From: Streptomyces marincola
GTDB taxonomy: Bacteria > Actinomycetota > Actinomycetes > Streptomycetales > Streptomycetaceae
Reading direction: 5' to 3'
Length of the DNA stretch: 64,000 nt
Assembly (NCBI RefSeq): GCF_020410765.1
Contig: NZ_CP084541.1
Location: 5,413,001-5,477,000, forward strand
Shown: one piece after another, positions 1 through 8,601 of the stretch
Position numbering within the stretch: position 1 is the first letter of the stretch
How the letters are laid out: every line of letters starts with the position of its first letter
Translations under genes and position numbers: made by a program
Notes under the pieces: model-generated
The model's database searches: none
What the model was told of the DNA's origin: nothing
The model's input: the letters and a program-made list of their open reading frames with translations, nothing else

Positions 1-148
1 GCAGCGGACTGACCGTCAGGCCGCGGGACCGGACCGCGCCGCGAACAGCGCGTGAGAAGGTGAAAGTTTCCGTCTAGGCGCGGGGGCCGGGGCGAAGTAA
101 ATTGTCGCCGCAGCCACCCCGCCATCCGCATCCCCCGGAGGGAACCGC

Positions 149-1705
149 ATGAGACGGCTCCTGCCCACCCTGCTCGCCTGCGCCGGACTGCTGACCGGCA
201 CGGCCGTCGCCGCGCCGGCGCAGGCCGAGGACAACCCGCCCGAGCAGTGGCGCAGTTACTGGGTCGACGCCTTCAACGAGGGCATATACACGCCGGACCA
301 GGTCGGCACGCTCATCGACGACGCGCTCGCCGTCAACGCCAACGCGCTGATCGTGCAGACCGCCCGCCGCTACGACTGCTTCTGCAACCGCGCCCTGTAC
401 CCCAGGACCGACGCGGCGATCGACCCGGCGCCGTACGACCCGCTGGACGAGGTCATCGAGCAGGCCCACGCCGCCGGTCTCGAAGTGCACGCCTGGGTCA
501 ACGTCAACACCATGTGGAACAGCGCGACCCCGCCGCGTTCAGCCGACCACGTCTTCAACCGGCACGGCCCCGGCGCGACCGGCGCCGACCGGTGGCTGAA
601 CCGGAAGGCGGACGGCACCGAACTCGTGGGCGCCAACGCCTACATCGACCCGGGCCACCCCGACGCCGTCGAGTACATCGTCTCCGCCGTCCAGAGCATC
701 GTCCGCGAGTACGACGTGGACGGCATCAACCTGGACTACATCCGCTATCCCGACGGCAGTTCCACGACGACGCACAGCGACTGGGGCTACAACGAGGTGT
801 CGCTGGAACGGTTCCGGCAGGCGACCGGCCGCACGGACACCCCGGACCCGGCGGACCCGCAGTGGAGCGACTGGCGGCGCGACCAGGTCACCAACCTGGT
901 GCGCCGCGTCTACCTCGGCATGTGGGAGGTCGACCCGGGGGCCAGGCTGTCCATGGACGCCATCACCTACGGCTTCGGGCCGCAGACCACCGGCGGCTGG
1001 GAGACCACCCGCACCTACCGCGAGGTGCTCCAGGACTGGTCGGGCTGGCTCGACGAGGGAATCATGGACACGGTCGTCGCCATGAACTACAAGCGCGACT
1101 GGAACCAGGACCAGGCCAGGATGTTCGCCGAATGGACGGAGTACCTGGCCGACGCGCAGGGGGAGCGGCAGGCGGTCAACGGCCCGGCCCTGTACCTGAA
1201 CTCCGTCTCCGACAGCCTCGCCCAGGCCCGCCTCTCGCTCGCGCCCACCGAGGCGGGCAACACGGCGGCCGGGTGGAGCGGCTACTCCTACGCCAACCCC
1301 AGCATGGACGTGCCGGAAGCGGGCCGCCCGGCCGAACAGGAGCGGCTCGCCGAGGCGTTGACCAGCGGGCCCGACGCACCGTTCGCCGAGGAGGCCGCGG
1401 TGCCCGGCATGCCGTGGAAGGCGCGGCCGGAGGACGGCCACATCACCGGGGAACTGGCCCTGCGGGACGGCACGCCGCTGGACGGCGCCGAGGTCACGCT
1501 CACCCCGCTGACCCCAGGCGGCGAACGGCACACGCGCCGGGCCGACGGCTCGGGGTGGTTCGGCTTCGCGCACGTCGAGCCCGGGCTCTACCTGGCGCGT
1601 GTCGCCCCGCCGCGCGGCGTCGAGCGGGTGCCCGCGGAGGTCGTGCGGGTCCAGCGCGGCACCATCGCGGAGGCGGAGTTCCCGGCCTTCGGCCCCCGGC
1701 GCTGA
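149..1705 (+). CDS. Secreted glycoside hydrolase of the GHL10 (family 10-like) type
   Basis: The 518-aa product begins with a signal peptide (MRRLLPTLL, hydrophobic core, Ala-rich cleavage site near residue 26), so it is exported. The body (about residues 30-420) reads as the TIM-barrel GHL10/DUF187 family, seen in the mature start EQWRSYWVDAFNEGIY, the barrel strand DGINLDYIRYP near residue 190 and VVAMNYKRDW near 310. Family members act on cell-wall or polysaccharide substrates, but the reaction is poorly defined. Residues about 430-510 (HITGELALRDGTPLDGAEVTL) look like a carboxypeptidase-regulatory/beta-sandwich domain. The start is supported by the ribosome site GGAGGGAACCGC. It stands alone, facing the minus-strand exporter genes. 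Confidence 0.8.
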   Translation: MRRLLPTLLACAGLLTGTAVAAPAQAEDNPPEQWRSYWVDAFNEGIYTPDQVGTLIDDALAVNANALIVQTARRYDCFCNRALYPRTDAAIDPAPYDPLDEVIEQAHAAGLEVHAWVNVNTMWNSATPPRSADHVFNRHGPGATGADRWLNRKADGTELVGANAYIDPGHPDAVEYIVSAVQSIVREYDVDGINLDYIRYPDGSSTTTHSDWGYNEVSLERFRQATGRTDTPDPADPQWSDWRRDQVTNLVRRVYLGMWEVDPGARLSMDAITYGFGPQTTGGWETTRTYREVLQDWSGWLDEGIMDTVVAMNYKRDWNQDQARMFAEWTEYLADAQGERQAVNGPALYLNSVSDSLAQARLSLAPTEAGNTAAGWSGYSYANPSMDVPEAGRPAEQERLAEALTSGPDAPFAEEAAVPGMPWKARPEDGHITGELALRDGTPLDGAEVTLTPLTPGGERHTRRADGSGWFGFAHVEPGLYLARVAPPRGVERVPAEVVRVQRGTIAEAEFPAFGPRR

Positions 1706-1778
1706 GGCCACGCCCCGCCGGGACGGCCCGGCGCCGCGGCCCTTCCGCCCGGCGCCGGGCCGCCGTGCCGCGGCCGGC

Positions 1779-2948
1779 TCACCGGCCCCCCGGCAGCGCG
1801 AACAGCAGCGCGGCCAGCCAGGTCAGCGGCACCAGCGCGCCGAACAGCGCCGCAGCGCGCAGCCACGCCGCGCCGCGCAGCAGGCCGCGCGGCGCGCCGA
1901 GGCGGGCCAGCGTCGCGGTGGCCGACCTGCGGTCGGCACGCGCGGCGCCGGCCACGGTGGCGACCGTGCCGAGCGCGCACACCAGGACCACGCCGGCGCC
2001 CAGCGCCCCCAGCGGGCCGAACTCCCGCAGCCCGTCCAGTTCGAGGGCCGCGAGCAGCGCGGCGGTCGCGGCGCACAGCGCGCCCAGCGGGCCGCCGATG
2101 CGCCGCGACTCGCCTTGGAGGGTCCGCCCGGCCAGCAGCCGCAGCATGCCGGGCCTGCCGCCGCACAGCAGACGGCCGCACACCCACACGAGACCGGGAG
2201 CGGCCAGCACGATGCCGGCCGCGATCATGAACCAGCCGCCCACCACACCGGGTTCGGTGCCGCCGAGCACGCCCGCGAGCGGCAGCCAGCCCTCGGGGTC
2301 GTCCCCGAGGGTGCCGTCGGCCGCGTAGCCGCACAGCGCGATCCCCGCCCCGGTCAGCGCGACGCCCCAGGGCAGCCCGGCAGGCGGCAGCGCGGGCGGC
2401 GCGGAACCCGCCGGCTCCGCCGCGGCCCGCGCGCCCCCGCCGCCGGCGCGCCGCAGCGCCAGGCCGCCGGCGGCGGCGGCGCCCGCGGGCGCGACGGCCA
2501 GCAGGGTGAGGACCGCGCCGAGGGGCAGCGGCCGGTCGGCCGCGAAAGCCTCGGCCGCGGCCCCGTCCAGCGGGAGCCCCGTTCCGGTGCCGCGCAGGTG
2601 CAGGAAGACCAGCAGCGCGCACACGCTGCCGGCCAGGCCCGCGACCGCGGTGGAGGCCGCGGCGAGCGCGGGCAGCCGCGCGGGCCCGAGGCCCGCCATG
2701 TCCAGGCCGGAACGCGGGCGCGCCGCCGGATCGGCCCTGGCCACCGCGGCGGCCAGCTGGGCGGTCGCGGCCAGCGGCACCGCGCACCAGGCGAGCCGCA
2801 GCGCCGGCGCCCGCCCGCCCGGGTGCGCGGTGGCGTAGGCGAGGGCGGCGAGCAGCAGGAAGCCGACACCGGCAGCGGCGGCGGCCAGCAGCAGCCGCCG
2901 GCACAGGGCCGGCGGGGCGGCGCCGCGGGCTAGGCGGAGAGTGAGCAT
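1779..2948 (-). CDS. ABC exporter permease-like membrane protein
   Basis: A 389-aa, very Ala/Leu/Gly-rich membrane protein with about eight to ten hydrophobic segments, for example near residues 20-45 and in the C-terminal LFGALVPLTWLAALLFAL. Its start overlaps the end of the ATP-binding gene at 2930-3637 by 19 bp, so the two are co-translated and probably form one exporter. The last part (LARLGAPRGLLRGAAWLRAA) resembles the cytoplasmic coupling segment of FtsX-like permeases, but there is no clear large extracytoplasmic domain. The substrate cannot be read from the sequence. Function as an export permease is inferred mainly from the neighbour. Confidence 0.65.
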   Translation of the reverse strand: MLTLRLARGAAPPALCRRLLLAAAAAGVGFLLLAALAYATAHPGGRAPALRLAWCAVPLAATAQLAAAVARADPAARPRSGLDMAGLGPARLPALAAASTAVAGLAGSVCALLVFLHLRGTGTGLPLDGAAAEAFAADRPLPLGAVLTLLAVAPAGAAAAGGLALRRAGGGGARAAAEPAGSAPPALPPAGLPWGVALTGAGIALCGYAADGTLGDDPEGWLPLAGVLGGTEPGVVGGWFMIAAGIVLAAPGLVWVCGRLLCGGRPGMLRLLAGRTLQGESRRIGGPLGALCAATAALLAALELDGLREFGPLGALGAGVVLVCALGTVATVAGAARADRRSATATLARLGAPRGLLRGAAWLRAAALFGALVPLTWLAALLFALPGGR

Positions 2949-3637
2949 GCGGCCGGGTTCGTCGCGCCGGACTCGCGGCCGTCGACGAGCGCGACGGTGC
3001 GGTCGGCCAAGGTGGACACCTGGGTGTCGTGCGTGGCGATGACCACGGTGATGCTGTGCGAACGCCCCGCGGTGGTCAGCGTGCGCAGCACCTGGGCCCG
3101 GTCGGCGCGGTGCAGCGGTGCGGTCGGTTCGTCGGCGAACAGCACGTCCGGCTGGTGGACCAGGGCGCGGGCGATGGCGATCCGCTGCCGCTGCGCCTGG
3201 AGCAGGGCGGTGGGCCGTTTGCGGGCGCAGTCGCCGATGTCGAGGCGTTCCAGCCATTCGAGCGCGGTGCGCCTGGCCTTGCGGTGCCCGCAGCCGGCGA
3301 GCAGCAGCGGCAGCGCCGCGTTCTCCCAGGCCGTCAGCTCCGCGACGAGCTGCGGGGTGTCGCCGACCCAGCCGAACCGGTCGCGGCGCAGCCGTTCGCG
3401 CGAGGTGGGGGTGAGGGTGTGGACGGGCATGCTGTTGAACCAGACCTCCCCGCGCCCTGGCACCAACTGGCCGGAGAGGCAGCCGAGGAGCGTGGACTTG
3501 CCCGAGCCGCGCGGTCCTGTGACGGCGAGGATCTCGCCCTGCCGGACGCCGAGCGAGACGCCGAGGAGGGCGGGCGAGCCGTGGTGGGCGTAGTGCACGT
3601 CGCGCGCCCACAGCACGTCGTTGTCGGGTGGGGCCAT
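2930..3637 (-). CDS. ABC transporter ATP-binding protein with degenerate signature motif
   Basis: The 235-aa nucleotide-binding subunit resembles the LolD/MacB exporter class. Walker A (GPRGSGKST), Walker B (DVLFADEPT) and the switch His (ATHD) are present. The signature loop is degenerate: the usual LSGGQRQR is replaced by LLQAQRQR, so both signature glycines are lost. The first signature residue contacts the opposite ATP, so activity may be reduced, or the protein may pair asymmetrically. The ATG at 3637 (MAPPDNDVLW) was preferred to upstream in-frame codons because the ABC fold starts about ten residues later. It overlaps the downstream permease gene by 19 bp. Confidence 0.75.
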   Translation of the reverse strand: MAPPDNDVLWARDVHYAHHGSPALLGVSLGVRQGEILAVTGPRGSGKSTLLGCLSGQLVPGRGEVWFNSMPVHTLTPTSRERLRRDRFGWVGDTPQLVAELTAWENAALPLLLAGCGHRKARRTALEWLERLDIGDCARKRPTALLQAQRQRIAIARALVHQPDVLFADEPTAPLHRADRAQVLRTLTTAGRSHSITVVIATHDTQVSTLADRTVALVDGRESGATNPAACSLSA

Positions 3638-3990
3638 GGTCTGCGGCACCTCCGCTCGTAGCGTGAGGACTCCCGGGGCCGGGTGAACGGGCGGCCGGGG
3701 GAGCCGGGGGAAACGAATCACAGCCACTCGGCACCGTGACACGGCGCGGACGGGTGCCGCCCGCCGACTCGGCGGGTAGTCCGAAGAATCCTCCGAACGG
3801 TGCACACCGCCCGCCGCTCACCGCAAAACCTCCCATACGGAAGCGGGAAGAGGTCATTTCTTCCTGGCCGACGGGGGCTTGCGCGGGGAATCTGTGGCTC
3901 GCGGCGGTGTTGCCCGACCGGGGCCCGGGCATAGGCTGCGTAGCCAGTGAGGCCCGCAGGAGATCCGGACCGGGAAGGCTGGAGGGTGCC
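3638..3990. other. 353-bp divergent intergenic region
   Basis: No gene is visible. The region separates the minus-strand exporter from the plus-strand aldehyde dehydrogenase. The only structure recognised is a candidate promoter at 3910-3937 facing the dehydrogenase. No clear operator palindrome was seen. Confidence 0.5.
3910..3937 (+). promoter_or_regulatory. Candidate vegetative promoter for the aldehyde dehydrogenase gene
   Basis: A TTGCCC box (3910-3915), 16-bp spacer and TAGGCT box (3932-3937) match the loose Streptomyces HrdB pattern TTGNNN-N16-19-TANNNT. It lies about 54 bp upstream of the GTG start at 3991. Confidence 0.4.
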
Positions 3991-5424
3991 GTGACGACCG
4001 AGCCGCGCCGCGTGCGCAACTACATCGACGGGAAGTACCGCGACGCCGAGGACGGGCGGACGATGGAGGTGGTCGACCCGGTCACCGGCCGGCCCTACAC
4101 CACCGCGCCGCTCTCCGGGCCCGCCGACGTGGACGCGGCCATGGCCGCCGCCGCGGCGGCGTTCCCCGCCTGGCGGGACGCCACGCCCGCCGAGCGGCAG
4201 CTGGCGCTGCTGAAGATCGCGGACGCGTTCGAGGCGCACGCCGACGAGCTGCTGGCGGCGGAGTGCCGCGACACGGGCAAGCCGTTGGAGATGACGCGGG
4301 AGGAGGAGCTGGGGCCCGTGCTCGAACAGCTCCGCTTCTTCGCCGGCGCGGCCCGCATGCTGGAGGGCAAGGCGGCGGGCGAGTACATGGCCGGCCTCAC
4401 CTCGTTCGTGCGGCGCGAGCCGATCGGGGTCTGCGCGCAGGTCACGCCGTGGAACTACCCGTTCATGATGGCGGTGTGGAAGTTCGCCCCGGCGCTCGCC
4501 GCGGGCAACACCGTGGTGCTCAAGCCCTCCGACACCACGCCCGCCTCGACCGCGCTGATCGCGGGCCTGATGGGCGAGATCCTGCCGCCCGGCGTCTTCA
4601 ACGTCGTGTGCGGGGACCGGGACACCGGGCGGCTGATGGTCGAGCACCCCACGCCCGCGATGGTGTCCCTCACCGGGTCCGTGCGGGCGGGCACGGAGGT
4701 GGCGGCGAGCGCCTCCACGGACCTCAAGCGCGTGCACCTGGAACTGGGCGGCAAGGCGCCCTGCGTGGTGTTCGAGGACGCGGACCTCGCGGCGGCGGCC
4801 GAGGGCATCCGCGACGCGGGGTTCTTCAACGCCGGCCAGGACTGCACCGCGGCCACCCGGGTGCTCGTGCACGAGTCGGTGCACGACGCGTTCGTCGAGG
4901 CGCTGACCGAGGCCGTCCGCGAGGTCCGCACCGGCGACCCGACCGCCCCCGACTGCTCCTACGGCCCGCTGAACAGCGCCGCCCACCTGGAGAAGGTGTC
5001 CGGCTTCATCGAACGCCTGCCCGCGCACGCCACCGTCGTCACCGGCGGCCACCGGGTCGGCGACGAGGGCTTCTTCTACGCGCCGACCCTCGTCACGGGC
5101 TGCCGGCAGGACGACGAGATCGTGCAGCGGGAGGTCTTCGGCCCGGTCGTCACCGTGCAGAAGTTCACCGACGAGGCCGAGGCCGTCGCCCACGCCAACG
5201 GCGTGGAGTACGGGCTCGCGTCCTCGGTCTGGACCCGCGACCACGCCAGGGCGATGCGGATGTCGAAGGCCCTGGACTTCGGCTGCGTGTGGCTGAACAC
5301 GCACCTCGCGCTGGTCGGCGAGATGCCGCACGGCGGGTTCAAGAAGTCGGGCTACGGCAAGGACCTGTCCGCGTACGGCCTTGAGGACTACACGCGGGTG
5401 AAGCACGTGATGACCGCGATGTGA
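3991..5424 (+). CDS. NAD-dependent aldehyde dehydrogenase, gamma-aminobutyraldehyde dehydrogenase type
   Basis: A 477-aa aldehyde dehydrogenase that oxidises an aldehyde to its acid with NAD. Key elements are the cofactor/substrate segment VTPWNYPFMMAVWK, the active-site Glu region LELGGKAP (about residue 250) and the catalytic Cys in NAGQDCTAAT (about residue 284). The NAGQDCTAA context is typical of aminobutyraldehyde (PatD/YdcW-like) and betaine-aldehyde enzymes, which turn putrescine-derived 4-aminobutanal into GABA. GabT at 8602-9960 and the PucR regulator at 16254 fit this pathway. The GTG start at 3991 follows a GGCTGGAGG ribosome site. Substrate is inferred from motif and context. Confidence 0.8.
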   Translation: MTTEPRRVRNYIDGKYRDAEDGRTMEVVDPVTGRPYTTAPLSGPADVDAAMAAAAAAFPAWRDATPAERQLALLKIADAFEAHADELLAAECRDTGKPLEMTREEELGPVLEQLRFFAGAARMLEGKAAGEYMAGLTSFVRREPIGVCAQVTPWNYPFMMAVWKFAPALAAGNTVVLKPSDTTPASTALIAGLMGEILPPGVFNVVCGDRDTGRLMVEHPTPAMVSLTGSVRAGTEVAASASTDLKRVHLELGGKAPCVVFEDADLAAAAEGIRDAGFFNAGQDCTAATRVLVHESVHDAFVEALTEAVREVRTGDPTAPDCSYGPLNSAAHLEKVSGFIERLPAHATVVTGGHRVGDEGFFYAPTLVTGCRQDDEIVQREVFGPVVTVQKFTDEAEAVAHANGVEYGLASSVWTRDHARAMRMSKALDFGCVWLNTHLALVGEMPHGGFKKSGYGKDLSAYGLEDYTRVKHVMTAM

Positions 5425-5451
5425 CGCCCCGCCGCGCGGCCCCCGGCCCGG

Positions 5452-6135
5452 TCAGCCGCCCGGCGCCGGGCCGAGGACGGCGCGCAGCACGGCGATGCGG
5501 TTGGTGGTGATGGCGGTGACGCCGAGGGCCACGAGGCGGCGCATGGTGCGGCGGCTGTCCACCGTCCAGGCCGCCACCTCGTAGCCCTCGGCCGCCGCCC
5601 GTTCGACGACCTCGCGGGTGACGAGGCCGAACCGGTAGTTGAGCCACCGCGGGCGCAGTTCCGCGAGCAGCGAGGGGCGGGGGCGCCCGGTCCGCTTCCA
5701 GGTCAGCGCGATCTCGGCCGCCGGGTCCGCGGCCCGGACCGCGCGCAGCGCGCCCGGGTCGCCGCAGTAGTACACGCGGCTGCCCGCCCCCGCGGCGCGG
5801 GCGGCGGCGACGGCCGCGAGCGCGGTGGCGGGGGCCCGTTCCGGCAGGTCGATCAGCGTGCGCACCGGGGCGGTGGCGGCGAGCGCCGCGGCCAGCGTCG
5901 GCACGCCGCCGCCGGTCAGCTCGGCCAGCCGGCCCGCCGTCAGGTCGCCCACGGCCGCGCGCCGCCCCCACAGCCGTTCGAGCGTCGGGTCGTGCAGCAC
6001 GACGGGCACGCCGTCGGCGGTGAGGCGCACGTCGAGCTCGACGGCGTCGGCCCCGGCGGCGATCGCGGACGCGAAGGAGGCCAGGGTGTTCTCCCTCGCC
6101 AGGTAGGGGTCGCCGCGGTGGGCGACCGCGGTCAC
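5452..6135 (-). CDS. Glycerophosphodiester phosphodiesterase (GDPD family)
   Basis: A 227-aa TIM-barrel phosphodiesterase that splits glycerophosphodiesters into glycerol-3-phosphate and an alcohol. The N-terminal VAHRGDPYLARENTLASF has the catalytic HRG and the metal-binding EN. AVELDVRLTADGVPVVLHD supplies the E-x-D metal ligands and second His, and VAAWTVDS is the usual C-terminal strand. There is no signal peptide, so it is probably cytoplasmic. The GTG start overlaps the stop of the upstream adenosine deaminase gene (GTGA), implying translational coupling. A GTG three codons earlier (6144) is an alternative. Confidence 0.85.
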   Translation of the reverse strand: MTAVAHRGDPYLARENTLASFASAIAAGADAVELDVRLTADGVPVVLHDPTLERLWGRRAAVGDLTAGRLAELTGGGVPTLAAALAATAPVRTLIDLPERAPATALAAVAAARAAGAGSRVYYCGDPGALRAVRAADPAAEIALTWKRTGRPRPSLLAELRPRWLNYRFGLVTREVVERAAAEGYEVAAWTVDSRRTMRRLVALGVTAITTNRIAVLRAVLGPAPGG

Positions 6136-7157
6136 CCGGGCCACGCCGCCAGGTGGGCGTCGATCTCGGCGGTCAGCCGCGCCTTGCCGGGCGTATCGAG
6201 GAACGAGACCTCGACCGCGTTCCTCGCGAGGGCCGCGACGCCCGCCGCGTCGAGGCCGAGCAGCCGCGCGGCGACGGCGTACTCGTTGTTCAGGTCGGTG
6301 CCGAACATCGGCGGGTCGTCGCTGTTGATCGTGACCAGCACTCCGGCCTCGACCATGGCGGGCAGCGGGTGCTCGGCCAGGGAGGGCACGGCCTTGGTGG
6401 CGACGTTGGAGGTCGGGCACACTTCGAGCGGGATCCGGTGCTCGGCGAGGTGGGCCAGCAGCCGGGGGTCCTCGACGGCGCTGGTGCCGTGCCCGATGCG
6501 CTCGGCGCGCAGCTCGGTCAGCGCGTCCCAGATCGTTTGGGGGCCCGTGGTCTCGCCCGCATGCGGGACGCTGTGCAGGCCCTCGGCGATGGCGCGGTCG
6601 AAGTACGGCTTGAACTGCCCGCGCGGCCAGCCGGTCTCCGGCCCGCCGAGGCCGAACGACACCAGGCCGTCGGGGCGCAGCTCGCACGCCATCCTGGCGG
6701 TCTCCTCGGCGGCCGGCAGCCCCAGCTCGCTCGGGATGTCGAAGCACCAGCGGAGCACGACGCCGAAGTCGCGTTCGGCCGCGGTGCGGGCGTCCTCGAT
6801 GGCCTCCATGAACGCCACGTCGGGGATGCCGCGCTTGACGGAGGTGTGCGGGGTGACCGTCAGCTCCGCGTACCGCACCTGCTGCCGCGCGAGGTCCCGG
6901 GCGATCTCGTAGGTGAGCAGCCGGATGTCCTCGGGCTCCCGGATCAGGTCCACGACCGAGATGTACAGCTCGATGAAGTGGGCGAAGTCCCGGAAGGTGA
7001 AGAACTCGGCCAGCGCTTCGGGGTCCTTGGGCACCGCGGTGTCGGGGTGCCGCGACGCCAGCTCCGCGACGATGCGCGGTGAGGCCGAGCCGACGTGGTG
7101 GACGTGCAGCTCGGCCTTGGGAAGTGCGGCGATGAAGGCGGTGAGGTCGGTCAACAT
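6132..7157 (-). CDS. add: Adenosine deaminase family protein
   Basis: A 341-aa metal-dependent amidohydrolase that converts adenosine to inosine in purine salvage. Metal-site motifs are ELHVHHVGSAS (residues 15-25, with HVH in place of the more common HLH), the HAGET loop, the RIGHGTS strand and NSDDPPMF near the C-terminus. The HHVGSAS variant defines the common Streptomyces branch, so a related aminopurine substrate is possible. The ATG at 7157 follows CAGGGGGCC. It is the first gene of a two-gene unit with the glycerophosphodiesterase. Confidence 0.85.
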   Translation of the reverse strand: MLTDLTAFIAALPKAELHVHHVGSASPRIVAELASRHPDTAVPKDPEALAEFFTFRDFAHFIELYISVVDLIREPEDIRLLTYEIARDLARQQVRYAELTVTPHTSVKRGIPDVAFMEAIEDARTAAERDFGVVLRWCFDIPSELGLPAAEETARMACELRPDGLVSFGLGGPETGWPRGQFKPYFDRAIAEGLHSVPHAGETTGPQTIWDALTELRAERIGHGTSAVEDPRLLAHLAEHRIPLEVCPTSNVATKAVPSLAEHPLPAMVEAGVLVTINSDDPPMFGTDLNNEYAVAARLLGLDAAGVAALARNAVEVSFLDTPGKARLTAEIDAHLAAWPG

Positions 7158-7387
7158 GGCCCCCTGCGGCAGTCGGTTTCCCCCATCGTAGGCACCGCAC
7201 ACCGGCGGGTGGGGGCAATTAACGGCGCACTGACCGGCCGTGCGCCCTGCCCGAGACCGCGCACGACCGGATGTGACGCGCAACACGCAGAAACCCCGGC
7301 GAAGTGACGTAATGATCCGCGCGGCGCGGGGTCTCCCTGATGACCGGCCGGCCCCGAACGCCGACCGGGGAGCAGGAGGGACGCACG

Positions 7388-7849
7388 ATGAACGCAGTTG
7401 ACCGGACGAGGACGGCCATGGCCTGGCTGTCCTCGGCGGCCCCGGAGCCGGCCGCCTGCCGGTGGGAGTGGGAACGGCACCCCTTGGGGGTGGCCCTGTT
7501 GCCCGCGGGCCGCATATGGGACGTGCTGATCCTGCCGGGCACGCTCGGCCACCCCACGTTCGACGTGCTCGTCCGGGTCCTCGACCGGCCGGGGCCCGTG
7601 CTCGCCGCCCATCTCGACAGCCGGATCGGCTTCTTCGTGCCGCCGGGCACCGCGGGCCGCTGGCTGGGCACCGGCGTGCGCGCGGCGGGACACGGCAGCT
7701 GGATCGTCGTGCCGCATCCGGGACGGACGGCGGGGGGTGTGCGCTGGCTGCTCCCGCCCGACGGTTCCGGAGTGCTCACGGACCCGGCCGTACTGGAACT
7801 CGCGATGCACGAGGCCGCGGCGGTCGTGGGGCGGCTGCGGGAGGACTGA
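7388..7849 (+). CDS. Conserved actinomycete protein of unknown function
   Basis: A 153-aa protein with no signal peptide or membrane helix. It contains RWEWERHPLGVALLPAGRIWDVLILPG and the glycine-rich GRWLGTGVRAAG. The order of strands and its final PPDGSGVLTDP segment recall the N-terminal fold of bifunctional DNA primase/polymerase (prim-pol) proteins, but no catalytic Asp pair could be identified, so an enzymatic role is not claimed. It looks like a gene kept across Streptomyces. The ATG at 7388 is chosen because of the strong GGAGCAGGAGGG upstream. It ends just before a perfect hairpin. Confidence 0.65.
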   Translation: MNAVDRTRTAMAWLSSAAPEPAACRWEWERHPLGVALLPAGRIWDVLILPGTLGHPTFDVLVRVLDRPGPVLAAHLDSRIGFFVPPGTAGRWLGTGVRAAGHGSWIVVPHPGRTAGGVRWLLPPDGSGVLTDPAVLELAMHEAAAVVGRLRED

Positions 7850-7855
7850 GGGCGG

Positions 7856-7894
7856 CTGCCCCGGAGCCGGAGGGGGGAGTGGGCTCCGGGGCAG
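7856..7894 (+). terminator. Hairpin terminator after the 7388-7849 gene
   Basis: Perfect 13-bp arms CTGCCCCGGAGCC (7856-7868) and GGCTCCGGGGCAG (7882-7894) with a 13-nt loop, 7 bp past the stop codon. There is no T-tract. Confidence 0.6.
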
Positions 7895-8197
7895 TGCCGC
7901 CCGGGAACCGGGACGGCCGCACGCCCCGGGGGGTGTGGGGCGGGCGGAACCGGTCCGAAAAGGAGTGCGGGAGACTGGCTGCTCTCGCTTCCGCCAACGA
8001 CGGTAAGGCAGGTCAGCGCGCCCGGGACCCGCCCGGTGCCCAATCCGCATCACATCCCCGCACCTTCTCCATCCCGCTCACCGCACCTGCCCCCGGCGTG
8101 CCCCGGGGGGCCCCGGCCACCCTCGGGGTCCCGGATACCGCGCCGGGGCGGGGGCGGGTGTCGCCGCTCCAACGCGCGCTGTGCCACGGTGGCGCGC
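7895..8197. other. About 300 bp without a recognised gene
   Basis: GC-rich sequence between the 7856-7894 hairpin and the small gene at 8198-8454. No convincing coding frame, operator or RNA was seen. Confidence 0.4.
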
Positions 8198-8238
8198 ATG
8201 GACCCCGCACAGTTCGACGGATATGTCGAACCGGGCCG

Positions 8239-8454
8239 GTGGACACCCTGTCCATCGCGGACGCGGCTCGCCAACTCGACGCGATCACCCGCTATGTGGC
8301 CATGACCCGGCAGGACCTCGACCGACGGGAGAAGGACGGCGACCTCCCGGCGCTCGACGCCGAGAAGGCGCTGGCCTTCGCCCACGAGGCCAGGGCGCTG
8401 TCCCCGACCGACGGCAGGGGTGAGACACCAGTGAGGAGCGGCGGGAGGAGCTGA
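8239..8454 (+). CDS. Small hypothetical protein, possibly frameshifted at its 5' end
   Basis: From a GTG at 8239 this frame encodes 71 residues (VDTLSIADAARQLDAITRYV...), a plausible amphipathic helical protein. No ribosome site precedes the GTG. In another frame an ATG at 8198 gives MDPAQFDGYVEPG and then runs into this gene. One extra base near 8234-8238 would fuse the two into an 85-aa protein. The gene may therefore be frameshifted, or start at the GTG. No function was recognised. Confidence 0.4.
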   Translation: MDTLSIADAARQLDAITRYVAMTRQDLDRREKDGDLPALDAEKALAFAHEARALSPTDGRGETPVRSGGRS

Positions 8455-8601
8455 AGGGGCGGATGACCTCATGAGCCGGGTGAAATGGGAGCGCGCTGCC
8501 GAGAACGCCCCGCCCCGGCACGGCGGGGACGATCCGGGGCCTGCGGCGGAGCCCGCGCCCGGTGACAGAGTGCCTGCCACCGGTGCGCGGCCCGCGGGAC
8601 C

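Noticed and set aside
1779..4019. A single 746-codon frame covering permease and upstream region
   Set aside because: Its first 357 codons are antisense or alternative-frame to the ATPase gene. The permease begins at the ATG at 2948.
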